From contig DBQI01000038.1 of the NCBI GenBank assembly GCA_002305165.1, positions 1 to 52,867 of the forward strand: DNA of 52,867 bases. The letters run 5' to 3'. Below are positions 44,651 to 52,867 of this stretch, piece after piece. Source of the DNA: Armatimonadetes bacterium UBA1398. Lineage in GTDB: Bacteria > Armatimonadota > Zipacnadia > UBA1398. Numbering within the stretch: the first letter of the stretch is position 1; the number at the start of each line of letters is the position of its first letter. A program made the translations under genes and the position numbers. Under the pieces are notes generated by a model. That model worked only from the letters and a program-made list of their open reading frames with translations, made no database searches and was not told where the DNA came from.

Positions 44651-47242
44651 ATGCACATCAGTCGAAGCACCCTTGGACGGCTGCTCATCGTCGGCTTGTT
44701 CGTGAGCCTCGCAATGGGAGGTGTCGCCGTCGCACAGGGCGGGCCGCCCGACTCGCCTCCGCCGGGTGATGGAGCGGGCAGCGTGCTGCCCCCCGAGGCC
44801 CCACCTGAGGCTCCGCCGGGCGCTGTCGGTGAGGGTGGCGTGGTCGTTGTCGAGGAGACGCCGGACCCGGATCCCAACGCGCCGGACGCCAACGTCGGCT
44901 TCCCGGCCGGCGCCATGCCGCCCGATATCCGCGCCGAGCTCGAACGGATCCTGCCTGACGGTGAGCCCGATGGCGATGGGCTCATCTCGATGGCCTTCGA
45001 CAAGGCCGAGATCGAGGACTTCCTCAAGTTCGTGGCGACGGAGACGGGCTACACGATCCTCCCGCCGGCCGAGCTCACGGGCCAGATCACCATCGTCAGC
45101 CGCGTCGATGTGACCATCGACGATGCCTTGGCGATCCTCGAGGCCTGGCTGCGCATCCGTAGTTTCACCATGCTCAAGAACGACACGGACCAGATCATCT
45201 CCATTGTCCCACTCTCCAAGGTCAAGACGACCCCGGGGCCGGTCCGCCACTCCGACGAGGGCGCCTACTTCGGCTCTCCGAGCGACTTCATCACGCGTGT
45301 GATCCAGCTCGAGAACATCCAGGCCGACAAGGTGCTGGAGGTCGTGACTCCTCTGGTGGACACGGAGCAGGGGAGCATCACCGCGTCCGCTGACGTGAAT
45401 GCCGTCATCATCACCGATATGGCCGCGAACATCGATCGCGTCTTGGAGGTCATCAGTGGGCTCGACCAGCCGCTGTCTCCGGTTCAGGTCGAGGTGATAC
45501 CCCTCGAATACGCCACGGCATCGGAGATCGCCGAGGCCCTCAACAGCATGTTCGGTGAGGGCACCAACCTGCCGCCCGAGATGCTGGCCCGAATGGGCAT
45601 CGACCCCAACACCGTCCAGCAGGGCCCGGGGGGCTTCATCGGCCGCGCGATGCAGGTGAAGATCGTCTCAGATGAGCGCACCAACTCCTTGGTGGTCTCC
45701 GCCAACGAGGGGCGCATGGAGATGATCAAGAGCATCGTGGAGAAGCTCGACGTCGACACCAGCGCCGACGTCGTCTACAAGGTGTTCAAGCTCGAACTCG
45801 CCGAAGCCCAGGAGGTCGCGGATCTACTGAACCAGATCTTCGAACAGCCGCAGGGCGGCCCGAGCTCGGGAGGCGGCATCTTCGGGGGCATGGCCCGGAT
45901 GTTCATGGGGGGACGGCAGCAACAGCAGAACTACTCCGGGCTGAAGGAGAACATCGTTGTCGCGGACACGCGGACGAACTCGGTCATCGTGACGGCCGCC
46001 CAGGAGAACATGACCGCCTTCGAGGACCTGATCGAGCAACTCGACCAGGTTCAGCCTATGAGCGAGCTGACTCGCATCTACGAGCTGGAGAACGCCCAGG
46101 CCGAGGAACTCTCGGAGGTGCTCACCCAGGCCTTCCAAGGACAAGGCGGACAGGGCGGAGGCTTCCTGAGCTTCATCTTCGGCGGGCGAATGCAGTCCAG
46201 TGGTCCGCTGCAGCGGCTTCAGGACATTACCGTTACGGCGGAGACCAAGAGCAACAGCTTGATCGTCACCGCCCCCCTGCAGGCCTTCGAGCTCGTCGAG
46301 CAGCTCATCAAGGACCTCGACAAGCCGCAGAAGCAGGTCTACATCAGCGTGATCATCGCCGATGTGACGCTCAACGATGACCTCAGGTATGGCGTCGAGT
46401 GGAACTGGTTCACCCGGTCCGATCCCACCTTCACCGGGTCCAGCGCCATGGGGCTCGATGAGTGGGATGAGGGGATCCGCTGGGGCGTCATCTCCGACAC
46501 CATTCAGGGGTTCCTCGAGGCGTTGGAGAAGGAGACGGAGATCAGCGTCATCTCCACGCCCTCCATCCTCACCCTCGACAACGTTCAGGGCACCATCTCC
46601 TCGGGCCGTGAGATCACCATCAGGACGGGTAGCCGCGAGAACGCGAGCGGCTCCGTCGAGGACCTCACCAGCCGGATCGAGGCTGCCATCGTTCTGGATG
46701 TGACGCCGAGGATCAACGACTCAGGCTTCGTCCAGCTCGACATCAACCAGACGATCGACGACATCGGGGAGACGGACTCCTACGGCAACCCGTCCATCGT
46801 CCGCCGCGAGGCCATCGCTACCGTGCTCGTCCAGGCGGGCGAGACGGTCGTGCTGGGTGGGGTCATCCAGGAGGATCGTCGGGTCACCGAGCGTGGCATC
46901 CCCGTCCTGAAGGAGCTCCCCCTCATCGGTAGCCTCTTCAAGTCCAAGGAGGAGACCGTGCGCCGGTCCGAGCTCATGGTCTTCATCACTCCGTACGTCC
47001 TCGAGGATGAGGTGGCCGCGCGCGCACTGCGGATCCGCGAGCAGGAGAAGATGCAGACCAACCTCGAGGAGATGTTCCCGATGGAGCTCAGCACGCAGCC
47101 TCTACCGGAGGCCCTCGTGGAGGATGACGTTGCCCCGGTTGCGCCGCCCGCTGAGCCTCAGCCGGTGGCAACGGCTGCCGTGAACGACCCTCGCGACGAG
47201 GCGCCGTACGTGCCGCTCAGTCGCGGCGGGCGACGTCACTAG
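44651..47242 (+). CDS. gspD: secretin (type II secretion outer-membrane channel)
   Basis: 863 residues. Signal peptide GRLLIVGLFVSLAMGGVAVA, then a Pro/Gly-rich linker to ~residue 85. N0 (~115-190: AFDKAEIEDFLKFVATETGY) is followed by three N1-N3 repeats, each with an NxxxI/VTxxxxN-like core (DERTNSLVVSANEGRMEMI, DTRTNSVIVTAAQENM, ETKSNSLIVTAPLQ). The C-terminal secretin domain (~570-800) has ISVISTPSILTLDNVQGTIS and VLKELPLIGSLFKSKEETVR. Gly/Gln-rich inserts interrupt the N-repeats (PQGGPSSGGGIFGGMARMF). It forms the outer-membrane gate of the machine. Confidence 0.95.
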   Translation: MHISRSTLGRLLIVGLFVSLAMGGVAVAQGGPPDSPPPGDGAGSVLPPEAPPEAPPGAVGEGGVVVVEETPDPDPNAPDANVGFPAGAMPPDIRAELERILPDGEPDGDGLISMAFDKAEIEDFLKFVATETGYTILPPAELTGQITIVSRVDVTIDDALAILEAWLRIRSFTMLKNDTDQIISIVPLSKVKTTPGPVRHSDEGAYFGSPSDFITRVIQLENIQADKVLEVVTPLVDTEQGSITASADVNAVIITDMAANIDRVLEVISGLDQPLSPVQVEVIPLEYATASEIAEALNSMFGEGTNLPPEMLARMGIDPNTVQQGPGGFIGRAMQVKIVSDERTNSLVVSANEGRMEMIKSIVEKLDVDTSADVVYKVFKLELAEAQEVADLLNQIFEQPQGGPSSGGGIFGGMARMFMGGRQQQQNYSGLKENIVVADTRTNSVIVTAAQENMTAFEDLIEQLDQVQPMSELTRIYELENAQAEELSEVLTQAFQGQGGQGGGFLSFIFGGRMQSSGPLQRLQDITVTAETKSNSLIVTAPLQAFELVEQLIKDLDKPQKQVYISVIIADVTLNDDLRYGVEWNWFTRSDPTFTGSSAMGLDEWDEGIRWGVISDTIQGFLEALEKETEISVISTPSILTLDNVQGTISSGREITIRTGSRENASGSVEDLTSRIEAAIVLDVTPRINDSGFVQLDINQTIDDIGETDSYGNPSIVRREAIATVLVQAGETVVLGGVIQEDRRVTERGIPVLKELPLIGSLFKSKEETVRRSELMVFITPYVLEDEVAARALRIREQEKMQTNLEEMFPMELSTQPLPEALVEDDVAPVAPPAEPQPVATAAVNDPRDEAPYVPLSRGGRRH

Positions 47243-47265
47243 CGGTTCGATCAAGCGGCGAGTTC

Positions 47266-47301
47266 CCTTGCGGCGGCCGGGCTTCCCTGGCCGCCGCAAG
47301 G
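47266..47301 (+). terminator. terminator hairpin of the secretion operon
   Basis: A perfect 13-bp stem (CCTTGCGGCGGCC and its complement) with a 10-base loop, 24 bases after the gspD stop. No T-run. Confidence 0.7.
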
Positions 47302-47347
47302 CCCAGCATACCAAGCCGTAGCGCCGCTACACTCCCTCAGTGCCAAA

Positions 47348-47377
47348 CGCGCCCCGCCACCGAAGCGGCGGGGCGCG
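47348..47377 (-). terminator. terminator hairpin of the Gfo/Idh/MocA gene
   Basis: A perfect 11-bp stem (CGCGCCCCGCC and its complement) with an 8-base loop, 34 bases after the minus-strand stop at 47412. On the minus strand TTTGGCAC follows. Confidence 0.65.
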
Positions 47378-47411
47378 CAGAGGACGTTCTCAACGACTCA
47401 GTCGGGCTCTA

Positions 47412-48899
47412 CTACATCCAGGGCCGAAGCATCCTCGGCCGTCCCCTGGAGACGGCGCCATCGGCGGCCTTCTTGTCGGGCTCGGTCAGATCGACGTTCA
47501 GACCGAAGCCCCACCCCGCCCGATACTCCTTGTGGATCAGCTCGTTCGCGGCGGCGCTCGTCGTTACCATGCGGGCCCCGTCGTACTCGAACTTCTCGCC
47601 GACCTGCATGGCCACGCTGCCGAGCAGCACGCCCTCGGCCAAGCCGCCCGCGTAGGTGAAGTTGGACTTGGCGGTGTCATCGCCCAGGATGGCGTTCAGC
47701 CACTCGGCGTAGTGGTCTTGGTTGGGGCACAAGGGGAGGATCTGAGGGATCTCCCCGCAGTCCTCATAGAGCTCCTTCGGGAAGGTCTCGATGGGCCCGC
47801 CGGAGCCGTGGAAGAGCAGGACGCCCTTGCTGCCGATCCACACGCTGCCATTGCTGGGCAGCTCCCAGTCGCCCTCGACGCCCGCGGGCTTCTCCGGCTT
47901 CAGACCGCTCTCATACCAGTACTGGTCGAACCCCGGCCGGCCGTGACGCGGCGGGAAGGTCCACTTGATGATCGCCTCGAGCGGGAAGGCGTCCTTGGTG
48001 ATCTCCTCGACCATGATGGGCTCGACCGACGTCGGATACCCGGGGTCCATGACCCAGTAGGTGCCGTCCATCATGTGGCAGCCCATGTCGCCCAGGGCGC
48101 CGGTGCCGTAGTCCTTCCACCCGCGCCACACGAAGGGGTGGTAGATCTGCTGGCCCTTGTTGTACCGAGGCCCGCGGTCCTTGTAGCCCGCGCCATCCTC
48201 CGGCCATGAGCCCAGGTAGGGGTGCGCCGGCGCCGGGCCAAGCCACTCATCCCAGTGCAGATGGCCCGGGACCGGATCCGAGCCGGCGGGTCGCACCATG
48301 CCCTGGGGCCACCAGCCGAGGGCGCGGTCCGTCCAGGTGTGGACCTCCTTCACCGTGCCAATGCCATCGGCATGGATGAAGTTGTACAGATGCCGCCATG
48401 CGTCGCTAGCATGGCCTTGGTTCCCCATCTGGGTCGCGAGGTGGGGATGGTCCGCTGCGGCCCTGGCCAAGCGGCGAGCCTCCCAGGGGGTATGGGTGAG
48501 CGGCTTCTGGGTGTAGCAGTGCAAGCCCGCCTCCATGGCGAGGATCGACGGCGGGTAGTGGTGATGGTCGGGCGTGCCGATCATCACGCCGTCGATGTTC
48601 TTGGCCTCTTTCTCCAGCAGCTCACGGTAGTCGACATAAGCCCGCGCGTTCGGCCAGTTGTTCGCCGCGTTGCCCCATGCGTTCTCATCGATGTCGCAGT
48701 AGCACGGACACTGCACGCCCAGTCGCACCATCTCGCCGATGTGGGCCCCCGCGATGCCGCCCGTGGCGATGAATGCGATGCGCAGATCCGCGAACTTGTT
48801 CTCCTGGGCCTTCGCCCGTCGCGAGAGGAACAGTGGCGTGGCCCCAGCCACGACCGCCACTTGCTTGAGGAAATCTCTACGTGTGCTGCGTGTGCTCAT
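47412..48899 (-). CDS. Tat-exported Gfo/Idh/MocA-family oxidoreductase
   Basis: 495 residues from ATG 48899, with GAGGAG upstream; an ATG at 48920 is less likely. Tat signal TRRDFLKQVAVVAGATPLFL with twin arginine. Rossmann start IAFIATGGIAGAHIGEM, CYCDIDE, and the family's EKP motif as QKPLTHTPWEA. The C-terminal part (GDMGCHMMDGTYWVMDPGYP) is the type abundant in planctomycete-like bacteria. NAD(P)-dependent sugar oxidation or inversion is the usual reaction, in the periplasm with pre-bound cofactor. Substrate not known. Confidence 0.9.
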   Translation of the reverse strand: MSTRSTRRDFLKQVAVVAGATPLFLSRRAKAQENKFADLRIAFIATGGIAGAHIGEMVRLGVQCPCYCDIDENAWGNAANNWPNARAYVDYRELLEKEAKNIDGVMIGTPDHHHYPPSILAMEAGLHCYTQKPLTHTPWEARRLARAAADHPHLATQMGNQGHASDAWRHLYNFIHADGIGTVKEVHTWTDRALGWWPQGMVRPAGSDPVPGHLHWDEWLGPAPAHPYLGSWPEDGAGYKDRGPRYNKGQQIYHPFVWRGWKDYGTGALGDMGCHMMDGTYWVMDPGYPTSVEPIMVEEITKDAFPLEAIIKWTFPPRHGRPGFDQYWYESGLKPEKPAGVEGDWELPSNGSVWIGSKGVLLFHGSGGPIETFPKELYEDCGEIPQILPLCPNQDHYAEWLNAILGDDTAKSNFTYAGGLAEGVLLGSVAMQVGEKFEYDGARMVTTSAAANELIHKEYRAGWGFGLNVDLTEPDKKAADGAVSRGRPRMLRPWM

Positions 48900-49056
48900 G
48901 GCGCACTCCTCTTCTCTCAATCATGGCCGAGGCCGATGTGGCATCGGCAGCGGGCACACCTTTCCGTCCTTGTTCCCGATACCCTGCAACTTCGTCGCCG
49001 TGATCTGGCTTGCCTCCCCCATGCGATGGCGCTAACCTGGGCTCGGTGATGCCCAC

Positions 49057-50460
49057 ATGACCACCCTCGTACTGGCGGCGACCCTGGCCCTGGGCCAGGC
49101 GCCCGAGGCGAATCCTGTCCATGCCGTGACCGACATAGCCCATGACTTCAGCTTCTACTTCGATGGACGCTTCGGCGGTCAGTACATCGAGCCCGCTGGT
49201 GGCCGCAATGTGATGAACTGGGGGACGCTCCACGAGTACGACCTGAGCAACGCGAACCTCCTCATCCTCCAGTCCGCGGGCACGCCATGCCCCTACCCCG
49301 CCGAGGACGTCGATGCGGTCCGCGAGTTCCTCGCTCAGGGCGGAGGCGTGCTGGTCCTCGGGGACTACGCCACCTTCAGGGATGAGACCGCCTACCATCT
49401 CAATGATCTCGTGCAGGCCTTCGGGGCCCAGTTCGCCATGGAGCCGGCCATAGGGCCTCTCACTGCCTCAGCGGCGCTCACCGACGGCGAGGTGGAGACC
49501 TACGGCGGGAAGACGATCGTCCTTGGCGCACCTACGGACTGGGAGGTCCTCGTGACCGACGCGGCGGGTCGGGCCGTCCTGGCGCGACGCTCCGTCGGAA
49601 CGGGCGCCCTCATCGTCGGTAGCCGCGCTCTGGCGGGGCACAACCCCGACGCGAGCGATGACATCAACGCGAGTTGGTGGCAGCCCCTGCTTATCGCGGC
49701 CGCCTCCGCCAAGCCGGTGGACCCCAGCACCCCACCCCAGGGGGCCTACCCCGAGCATCTGGTGGAGCGGGAGGGGCTTAGGCTGCAGTTCAGCGACTAC
49801 ATGGAGCCCTATGCCGACATCATCTTCGAGATCTATGCCGAGTGCCGCCCCGTGCTCGAGGACATCATGGGCGTACCGCCCGCCGAGGGCATGCTGGCGA
49901 GCCTCATCCTCCTGCCCACCGGCGGGGGCGGGTTCTCCAGCGGGCAGACGATCGGGCTCGGCGTTTGGTGGGGTGGCTTCCCCGACGAGCGGTACGGCAT
50001 GATCGAGCTCATCGGCCACGAGGGCGCCCACTCGTGGGTCCTGCCCTTCCCTGAGCCCACCTGGAATGAGCCTATCGCGACCTACGTGGGAGCCCATCTC
50101 GCCATCCGGCTGGGCCTCGTGGAGCAGGGCCGCGCGACCATTGAGCGGTGCATAGAGGGTGGGCTCGAGCATGATCCCGATATGGACCAAGCCGATCTGG
50201 CCAACCCCGAGGGCCTTCCCAACGCTGTCGTGTGGGGCAAGACCTTCTGGCTGTGGGAGCAGCTACGGGCCGAGGAGCCCGAGATCGTCGCCAAGTACTT
50301 CCAGGCGAAGCGCCGCCTGGCCGATCCGGACGTGATCGACGCCTATACCATGCACGACGCCGCCGTCGTACTGAGCGAGGCCATGGGCCGCGACCTCTTC
50401 CCGTGGCTCAACGATCATGGCGTCCGCGTCTCTCGCGATGAGGCGGCCATCCGTCCTTAG
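49057..50460 (+). CDS. M60-like zinc metallopeptidase, exported
   Basis: 467 residues. A short signal-like start (TTLVLAATLALGQA). Residues ~20-225 are a flavodoxin/GATase-like domain (NANLLILQSAGTPCPYPAED, GGGVLVLGDYATFRDE). Residues ~240-460 carry the gluzincin motif IELIGHEGAHSWVLPFP (HExxH, ~320-324) with a downstream glutamate in WNEPIATYVG. M60-like (enhancin) peptidases cleave mucin-type glycoproteins. No second catalytic motif was seen. The stop overlaps that of the next, convergent gene by four bases. Confidence 0.75.
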   Translation: MTTLVLAATLALGQAPEANPVHAVTDIAHDFSFYFDGRFGGQYIEPAGGRNVMNWGTLHEYDLSNANLLILQSAGTPCPYPAEDVDAVREFLAQGGGVLVLGDYATFRDETAYHLNDLVQAFGAQFAMEPAIGPLTASAALTDGEVETYGGKTIVLGAPTDWEVLVTDAAGRAVLARRSVGTGALIVGSRALAGHNPDASDDINASWWQPLLIAAASAKPVDPSTPPQGAYPEHLVEREGLRLQFSDYMEPYADIIFEIYAECRPVLEDIMGVPPAEGMLASLILLPTGGGGFSSGQTIGLGVWWGGFPDERYGMIELIGHEGAHSWVLPFPEPTWNEPIATYVGAHLAIRLGLVEQGRATIERCIEGGLEHDPDMDQADLANPEGLPNAVVWGKTFWLWEQLRAEEPEIVAKYFQAKRRLADPDVIDAYTMHDAAVVLSEAMGRDLFPWLNDHGVRVSRDEAAIRP

Positions 50461-51938
50461 GGCACTGCCAGCGGGCGCACCCGGAGGTCGCGTATGGCCC
50501 CCGTGGTGCGCCACGTCGCGAACCCGAAGGGGCGGCAACGTTCCATCTCGAGCCGGACGCCAACGTGTCGGCCCTCCGTATTGACGTGGATGATCCGCTT
50601 GCCATCGAGCCACACCTGGATGAGGTTCTCAGTGACCTCGACTCGGACGCGGTACCACCGTTGGTTGGCGTAGTTCACCCACTGCGAGGTCTCGTTCTCC
50701 GAGGCGTCGGCCCCGTTGAGGCTCGACAGGCCAGTCACCCCGCCGCCCCAGCCACCCATGACGAGGGAGATAGCCGACTCCTCCACGGGAAAAGTCATGC
50801 CACAGAAGAAGTCGCCTCCGGCCACGCGCATCGCCTCTAGCGTGATCTCGTAGTTCATGGAGGGGACCGCCACATCCCCCACCACGCCCGTCATGTCCGC
50901 GCCCTGGGCGAGAACGAGCTGGCCGTCGACGACGTAGACCTCGCGCTGACCCGTCACATAGCTCGGGCGCCATCCCGTCAGGCTCTCGCCATCGAAGGGG
51001 TAGGACCAGCTTGCCTCCGGAAGCGTCACCACACCGAGGTCATAGTGGCTATCGGCTGATACGATAATGCCCTCTACCGTGTGGTATGCGTAGTCGGTCC
51101 CAGGCTGGCGGAAGTCGAGGGAGACCTCGCCGGCGGCGAGCCCGGGCAACTCGAACCGCCCCGCATCGCCGCAGACCGTCTCCCAGTAGCACCGCTGCGC
51201 CCCCCGAGCGTAGGCCGCCGACCGGGGCACCCCGTCGGGCCGCGTGCCCGAGCGGACCGCAACCGTCCAGCCGTCCGCAGGGTCTCCGCCGCGGAGCCTC
51301 ACGGCGCCCGCAATGGTGCAGGCCGGCCCCACCGGCCACTCCAGGACCTGCGCGCCAGCGCCCGGCTCCACCTCGAATGTCGCCGTCGGAGCCGACAGGA
51401 CCTGCGGGTTCTCCGGCTCGAACCACGCGGCATAGGGCCCGGCGGGGAGGGCATCGAACGTGATGTCCGCCCCGTCGGTCGGGGCCGACGCCACTTCCCC
51501 GTAGCCGTTGTAGAGATGCACGACGCCCGGTGCATCGAGCGGCTCTGTCGCCAGGTCGGTTAGGCGCACCAGGAGCTGCTCGCGTGGGCTCGGCGGCTCA
51601 ACGGCCAGATCCTCTGGCGGCGAGCTGCTCAGGGAGTCGCGCAGCACCGCCACATCGCCAGCGAGTCGCCCGCGGTAGAAGGTGAGCAGGTACCATGGCC
51701 GACCGTCCGGCAGGTCCACGGCGAAGGCTCCATCCTCCCGTGGCGCCGCCGCTTCGGCGGCGAGGGCATCTGTGAGTATCGGGGCGGCATCCGCTGCCAC
51801 CGCCACTCGCCAGTCGCTCGCGACGGTGCCCTCAGGGAAAGCGATCCGGCCCTCTACCGTCTGCTGTTGCGCCACGGTACTCGCACACACCACGGCAAGG
51901 ATCGCGAGCGCCCAAATCCATCCGGTCCGCGCGGCCAT
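50457..51938 (-). CDS. exported protein with carboxypeptidase-regulatory-like and DUF1080 domains
   Basis: 493 residues from ATG 51938, with GAGAGGAG seven bases upstream; the ATG at 51944 is too close to that site. Signal peptide GWIWALAILAVVCASTVAQ. Residues ~25-300 contain regulatory-like beta-sandwich repeats (FDALPAGPYAAWFEPENPQV, DAGRFELPGLAAGEVSLDFR). Residues ~320-493 are a DUF1080 / 3-keto-disaccharide hydrolase fold (WSYPFDGESLTGWRPSYVTG, QRWYRVRVEVTENLIQVWLD). This lamin-G-like fold is common in glycan-using bacteria; a keto-sugar hydrolase role is possible but unproven. Confidence 0.75.
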   Translation of the reverse strand: MAARTGWIWALAILAVVCASTVAQQQTVEGRIAFPEGTVASDWRVAVAADAAPILTDALAAEAAAPREDGAFAVDLPDGRPWYLLTFYRGRLAGDVAVLRDSLSSSPPEDLAVEPPSPREQLLVRLTDLATEPLDAPGVVHLYNGYGEVASAPTDGADITFDALPAGPYAAWFEPENPQVLSAPTATFEVEPGAGAQVLEWPVGPACTIAGAVRLRGGDPADGWTVAVRSGTRPDGVPRSAAYARGAQRCYWETVCGDAGRFELPGLAAGEVSLDFRQPGTDYAYHTVEGIIVSADSHYDLGVVTLPEASWSYPFDGESLTGWRPSYVTGQREVYVVDGQLVLAQGADMTGVVGDVAVPSMNYEITLEAMRVAGGDFFCGMTFPVEESAISLVMGGWGGGVTGLSSLNGADASENETSQWVNYANQRWYRVRVEVTENLIQVWLDGKRIIHVNTEGRHVGVRLEMERCRPFGFATWRTTGAIRDLRVRPLAVP

Positions 51939-52138
51939 GTTCATGCTCCTCTCGGACGCCGACAGGCAGCCTGCCGACTCAGAGGGTCATTCTACGCCGT
52001 GCGACCCCAAACCGCTTCCTTCCCCTCGCTCGGTCGGCTGCGCCCGCTTGGGATCATCCTCGAACGGCTTCGGCCGGAACAGGCTCTCACGGTGCGCTGG
52101 GGCGGTCTTGCTTGAGGCTCAGGGACCCGTACACGGAA

Positions 52139-52163
52139 ACGGGCCATCCCAGGGATGGCCCGT
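52139..52163 (-). terminator. terminator of the rRNA-tRNA operon
   Basis: An 11-bp perfect stem (ACGGGCCATCC and its complement) with a three-base loop, 16 bases past the tRNA 3' end on the minus strand. It is followed there by TTTCC. Confidence 0.7.
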
Positions 52164-52179
52164 GAGTGGTTGAGTAGTT

Positions 52180-52256
52180 TGGCTCCGGCGACAGGACTCG
52201 AACCTGTAACCTAGTGGTTAACAGCCACCCGCTCTACCGTTGAGCTACGCCGGAGC
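52180..52256 (-). tRNA. tRNA-Asn (anticodon GTT)
   Basis: 77 nt including an encoded CCA (52182-52180). All arms close: acceptor GCTCCGG/CCGGAGC, anticodon loop CTGTTAA with GTT at 52222-52220, T-arm GGTTCGAGTCC. It follows 5S in the rRNA operon. Confidence 0.96.
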
Positions 52257-52303
52257 GCGGGCCATCCGCCATGGTAGCACGAATGACCAGGTAGCACATA
52301 GTG

Positions 52304-52327
52304 AACGAGCCCCCGAAGGGGCTCGTT
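52304..52327 (-). terminator. hairpin between 5S rRNA and tRNA-Asn
   Basis: A 10-bp perfect stem (AACGAGCCCC and its complement) with a CGAA tetraloop, ten bases after 5S. It may be a processing signal or partial terminator, since tRNA-Asn lies beyond it. Confidence 0.55.
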
Positions 52328-52336
52328 GATATAAAC

Positions 52337-52459
52337 TCCCGGCAACGACCTACTCTCCCACACCGTTACCAGTGCAGTACCATCGGCGCTGGGGGGCTTA
52401 ACTGCCGTGTTCGGAATGGGAACGGGTGCTATGGGTTCCCCCCGCCAAAGCCACCGGGA
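52337..52459 (-). rRNA. rrf: 5S ribosomal RNA
   Basis: About 122 nt on the minus strand. The ends pair (TCCCGGTGGC with GCCGGGA), and the conserved 5S core CCCATTCCGAACACGGCAGT and the AGTAGGTCGTTGCCGGG end are present. Ends are set by pairing, accurate to a few bases. Confidence 0.95.
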
Positions 52460-52544
52460 AGTCTTATCCAGGTTCCATGACTATCGAAAGTGCCATCGAC
52501 GAGAGCGTCTTAGCCATTGTGACTAGGAGCTGCGAAAGGGACAT

Positions 52545-52867
<323 letters not shown>

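Overview
The window is GC-rich, densely coded bacterial DNA. GC content was judged by eye, not computed. The cell envelope is probably diderm: there is a secretin with a complete pseudopilin operon, an OmpH/Skp-like periplasmic protein, and at least two lipoproteins with clear lipoboxes. The accessory genes include a Tat-exported Gfo/Idh/MocA oxidoreductase, DUF1080, ThuA, DUF4838, BACON and M60-like proteins, plus an FhaA/FhaB-like FHA pair. This mix recalls Armatimonadota or planctomycete-like environmental lineages, but that placement is only a guess. The end of an rRNA operon lies at the right edge and would settle the taxonomy.

Layout. 0.2-3.5 kb (minus): a large multi-domain histidine kinase translationally coupled to a response regulator without an output domain. 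3.7-6.0 kb (plus): a fused E1 alpha-beta 2-oxoacid dehydrogenase behind a good sigma70-type promoter. 6.1-10.4 kb: two nucleotidyltransferases, a glycerophosphodiesterase-like protein with a Cys-rich N-terminus, and a minus-strand protein with a DnaA domain I-like head. 10.4-12.3 kb: a divergent pair, an exported beta-propeller with a dockerin-like loop and an OmpH-like chaperone. 12.3-23.5 kb (minus): a housekeeping operon running rpe, M24-fold protein, smc, holA, active M16 peptidase, inactive M16 homologue, metallophosphoesterase, birA. 23.6-25.3 kb (plus): two FHA proteins and a lipoprotein.

25.3-33.6 kb is an accessory region. It has a ThuA-like protein, about 520 bp of non-coding DNA full of palindromes, a DUF4838 protein, a frameshifted gene remnant, a BACON lipoprotein and a 1112-residue exported putative glycoside hydrolase. 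33.9-47.2 kb (plus) is one long operon for a type II secretion / type IV pilus-like machine: gspE-F-G-H-I-J-K, a PilM-PilN fusion, a PilO-like protein, two tandem GspC/PilP-like paralogues and the secretin. 47.4-51.9 kb carries a Tat-exported oxidoreductase, an M60-like zinc peptidase and a DUF1080 protein. The window ends in tRNA-Asn, 5S and the 3' end of 23S rRNA, all on the minus strand.

Working together (inference): the secretion machine sits between exported proteins whose families act on glycans, which fits a secreted polysaccharide- or glycoprotein-degrading lifestyle. The most unusual points are the duplicated GspC-like subunit, the Gly/Pro/Gln-rich low-complexity segments in several secretion subunits, the DnaA-head protein, the Cys-rich GDPD-like protein, the M24-fold protein that lacks metal ligands, and the palindrome-rich intergenic region at 26.1-26.6 kb. 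I found no CRISPR array, intact insertion sequence or prophage.
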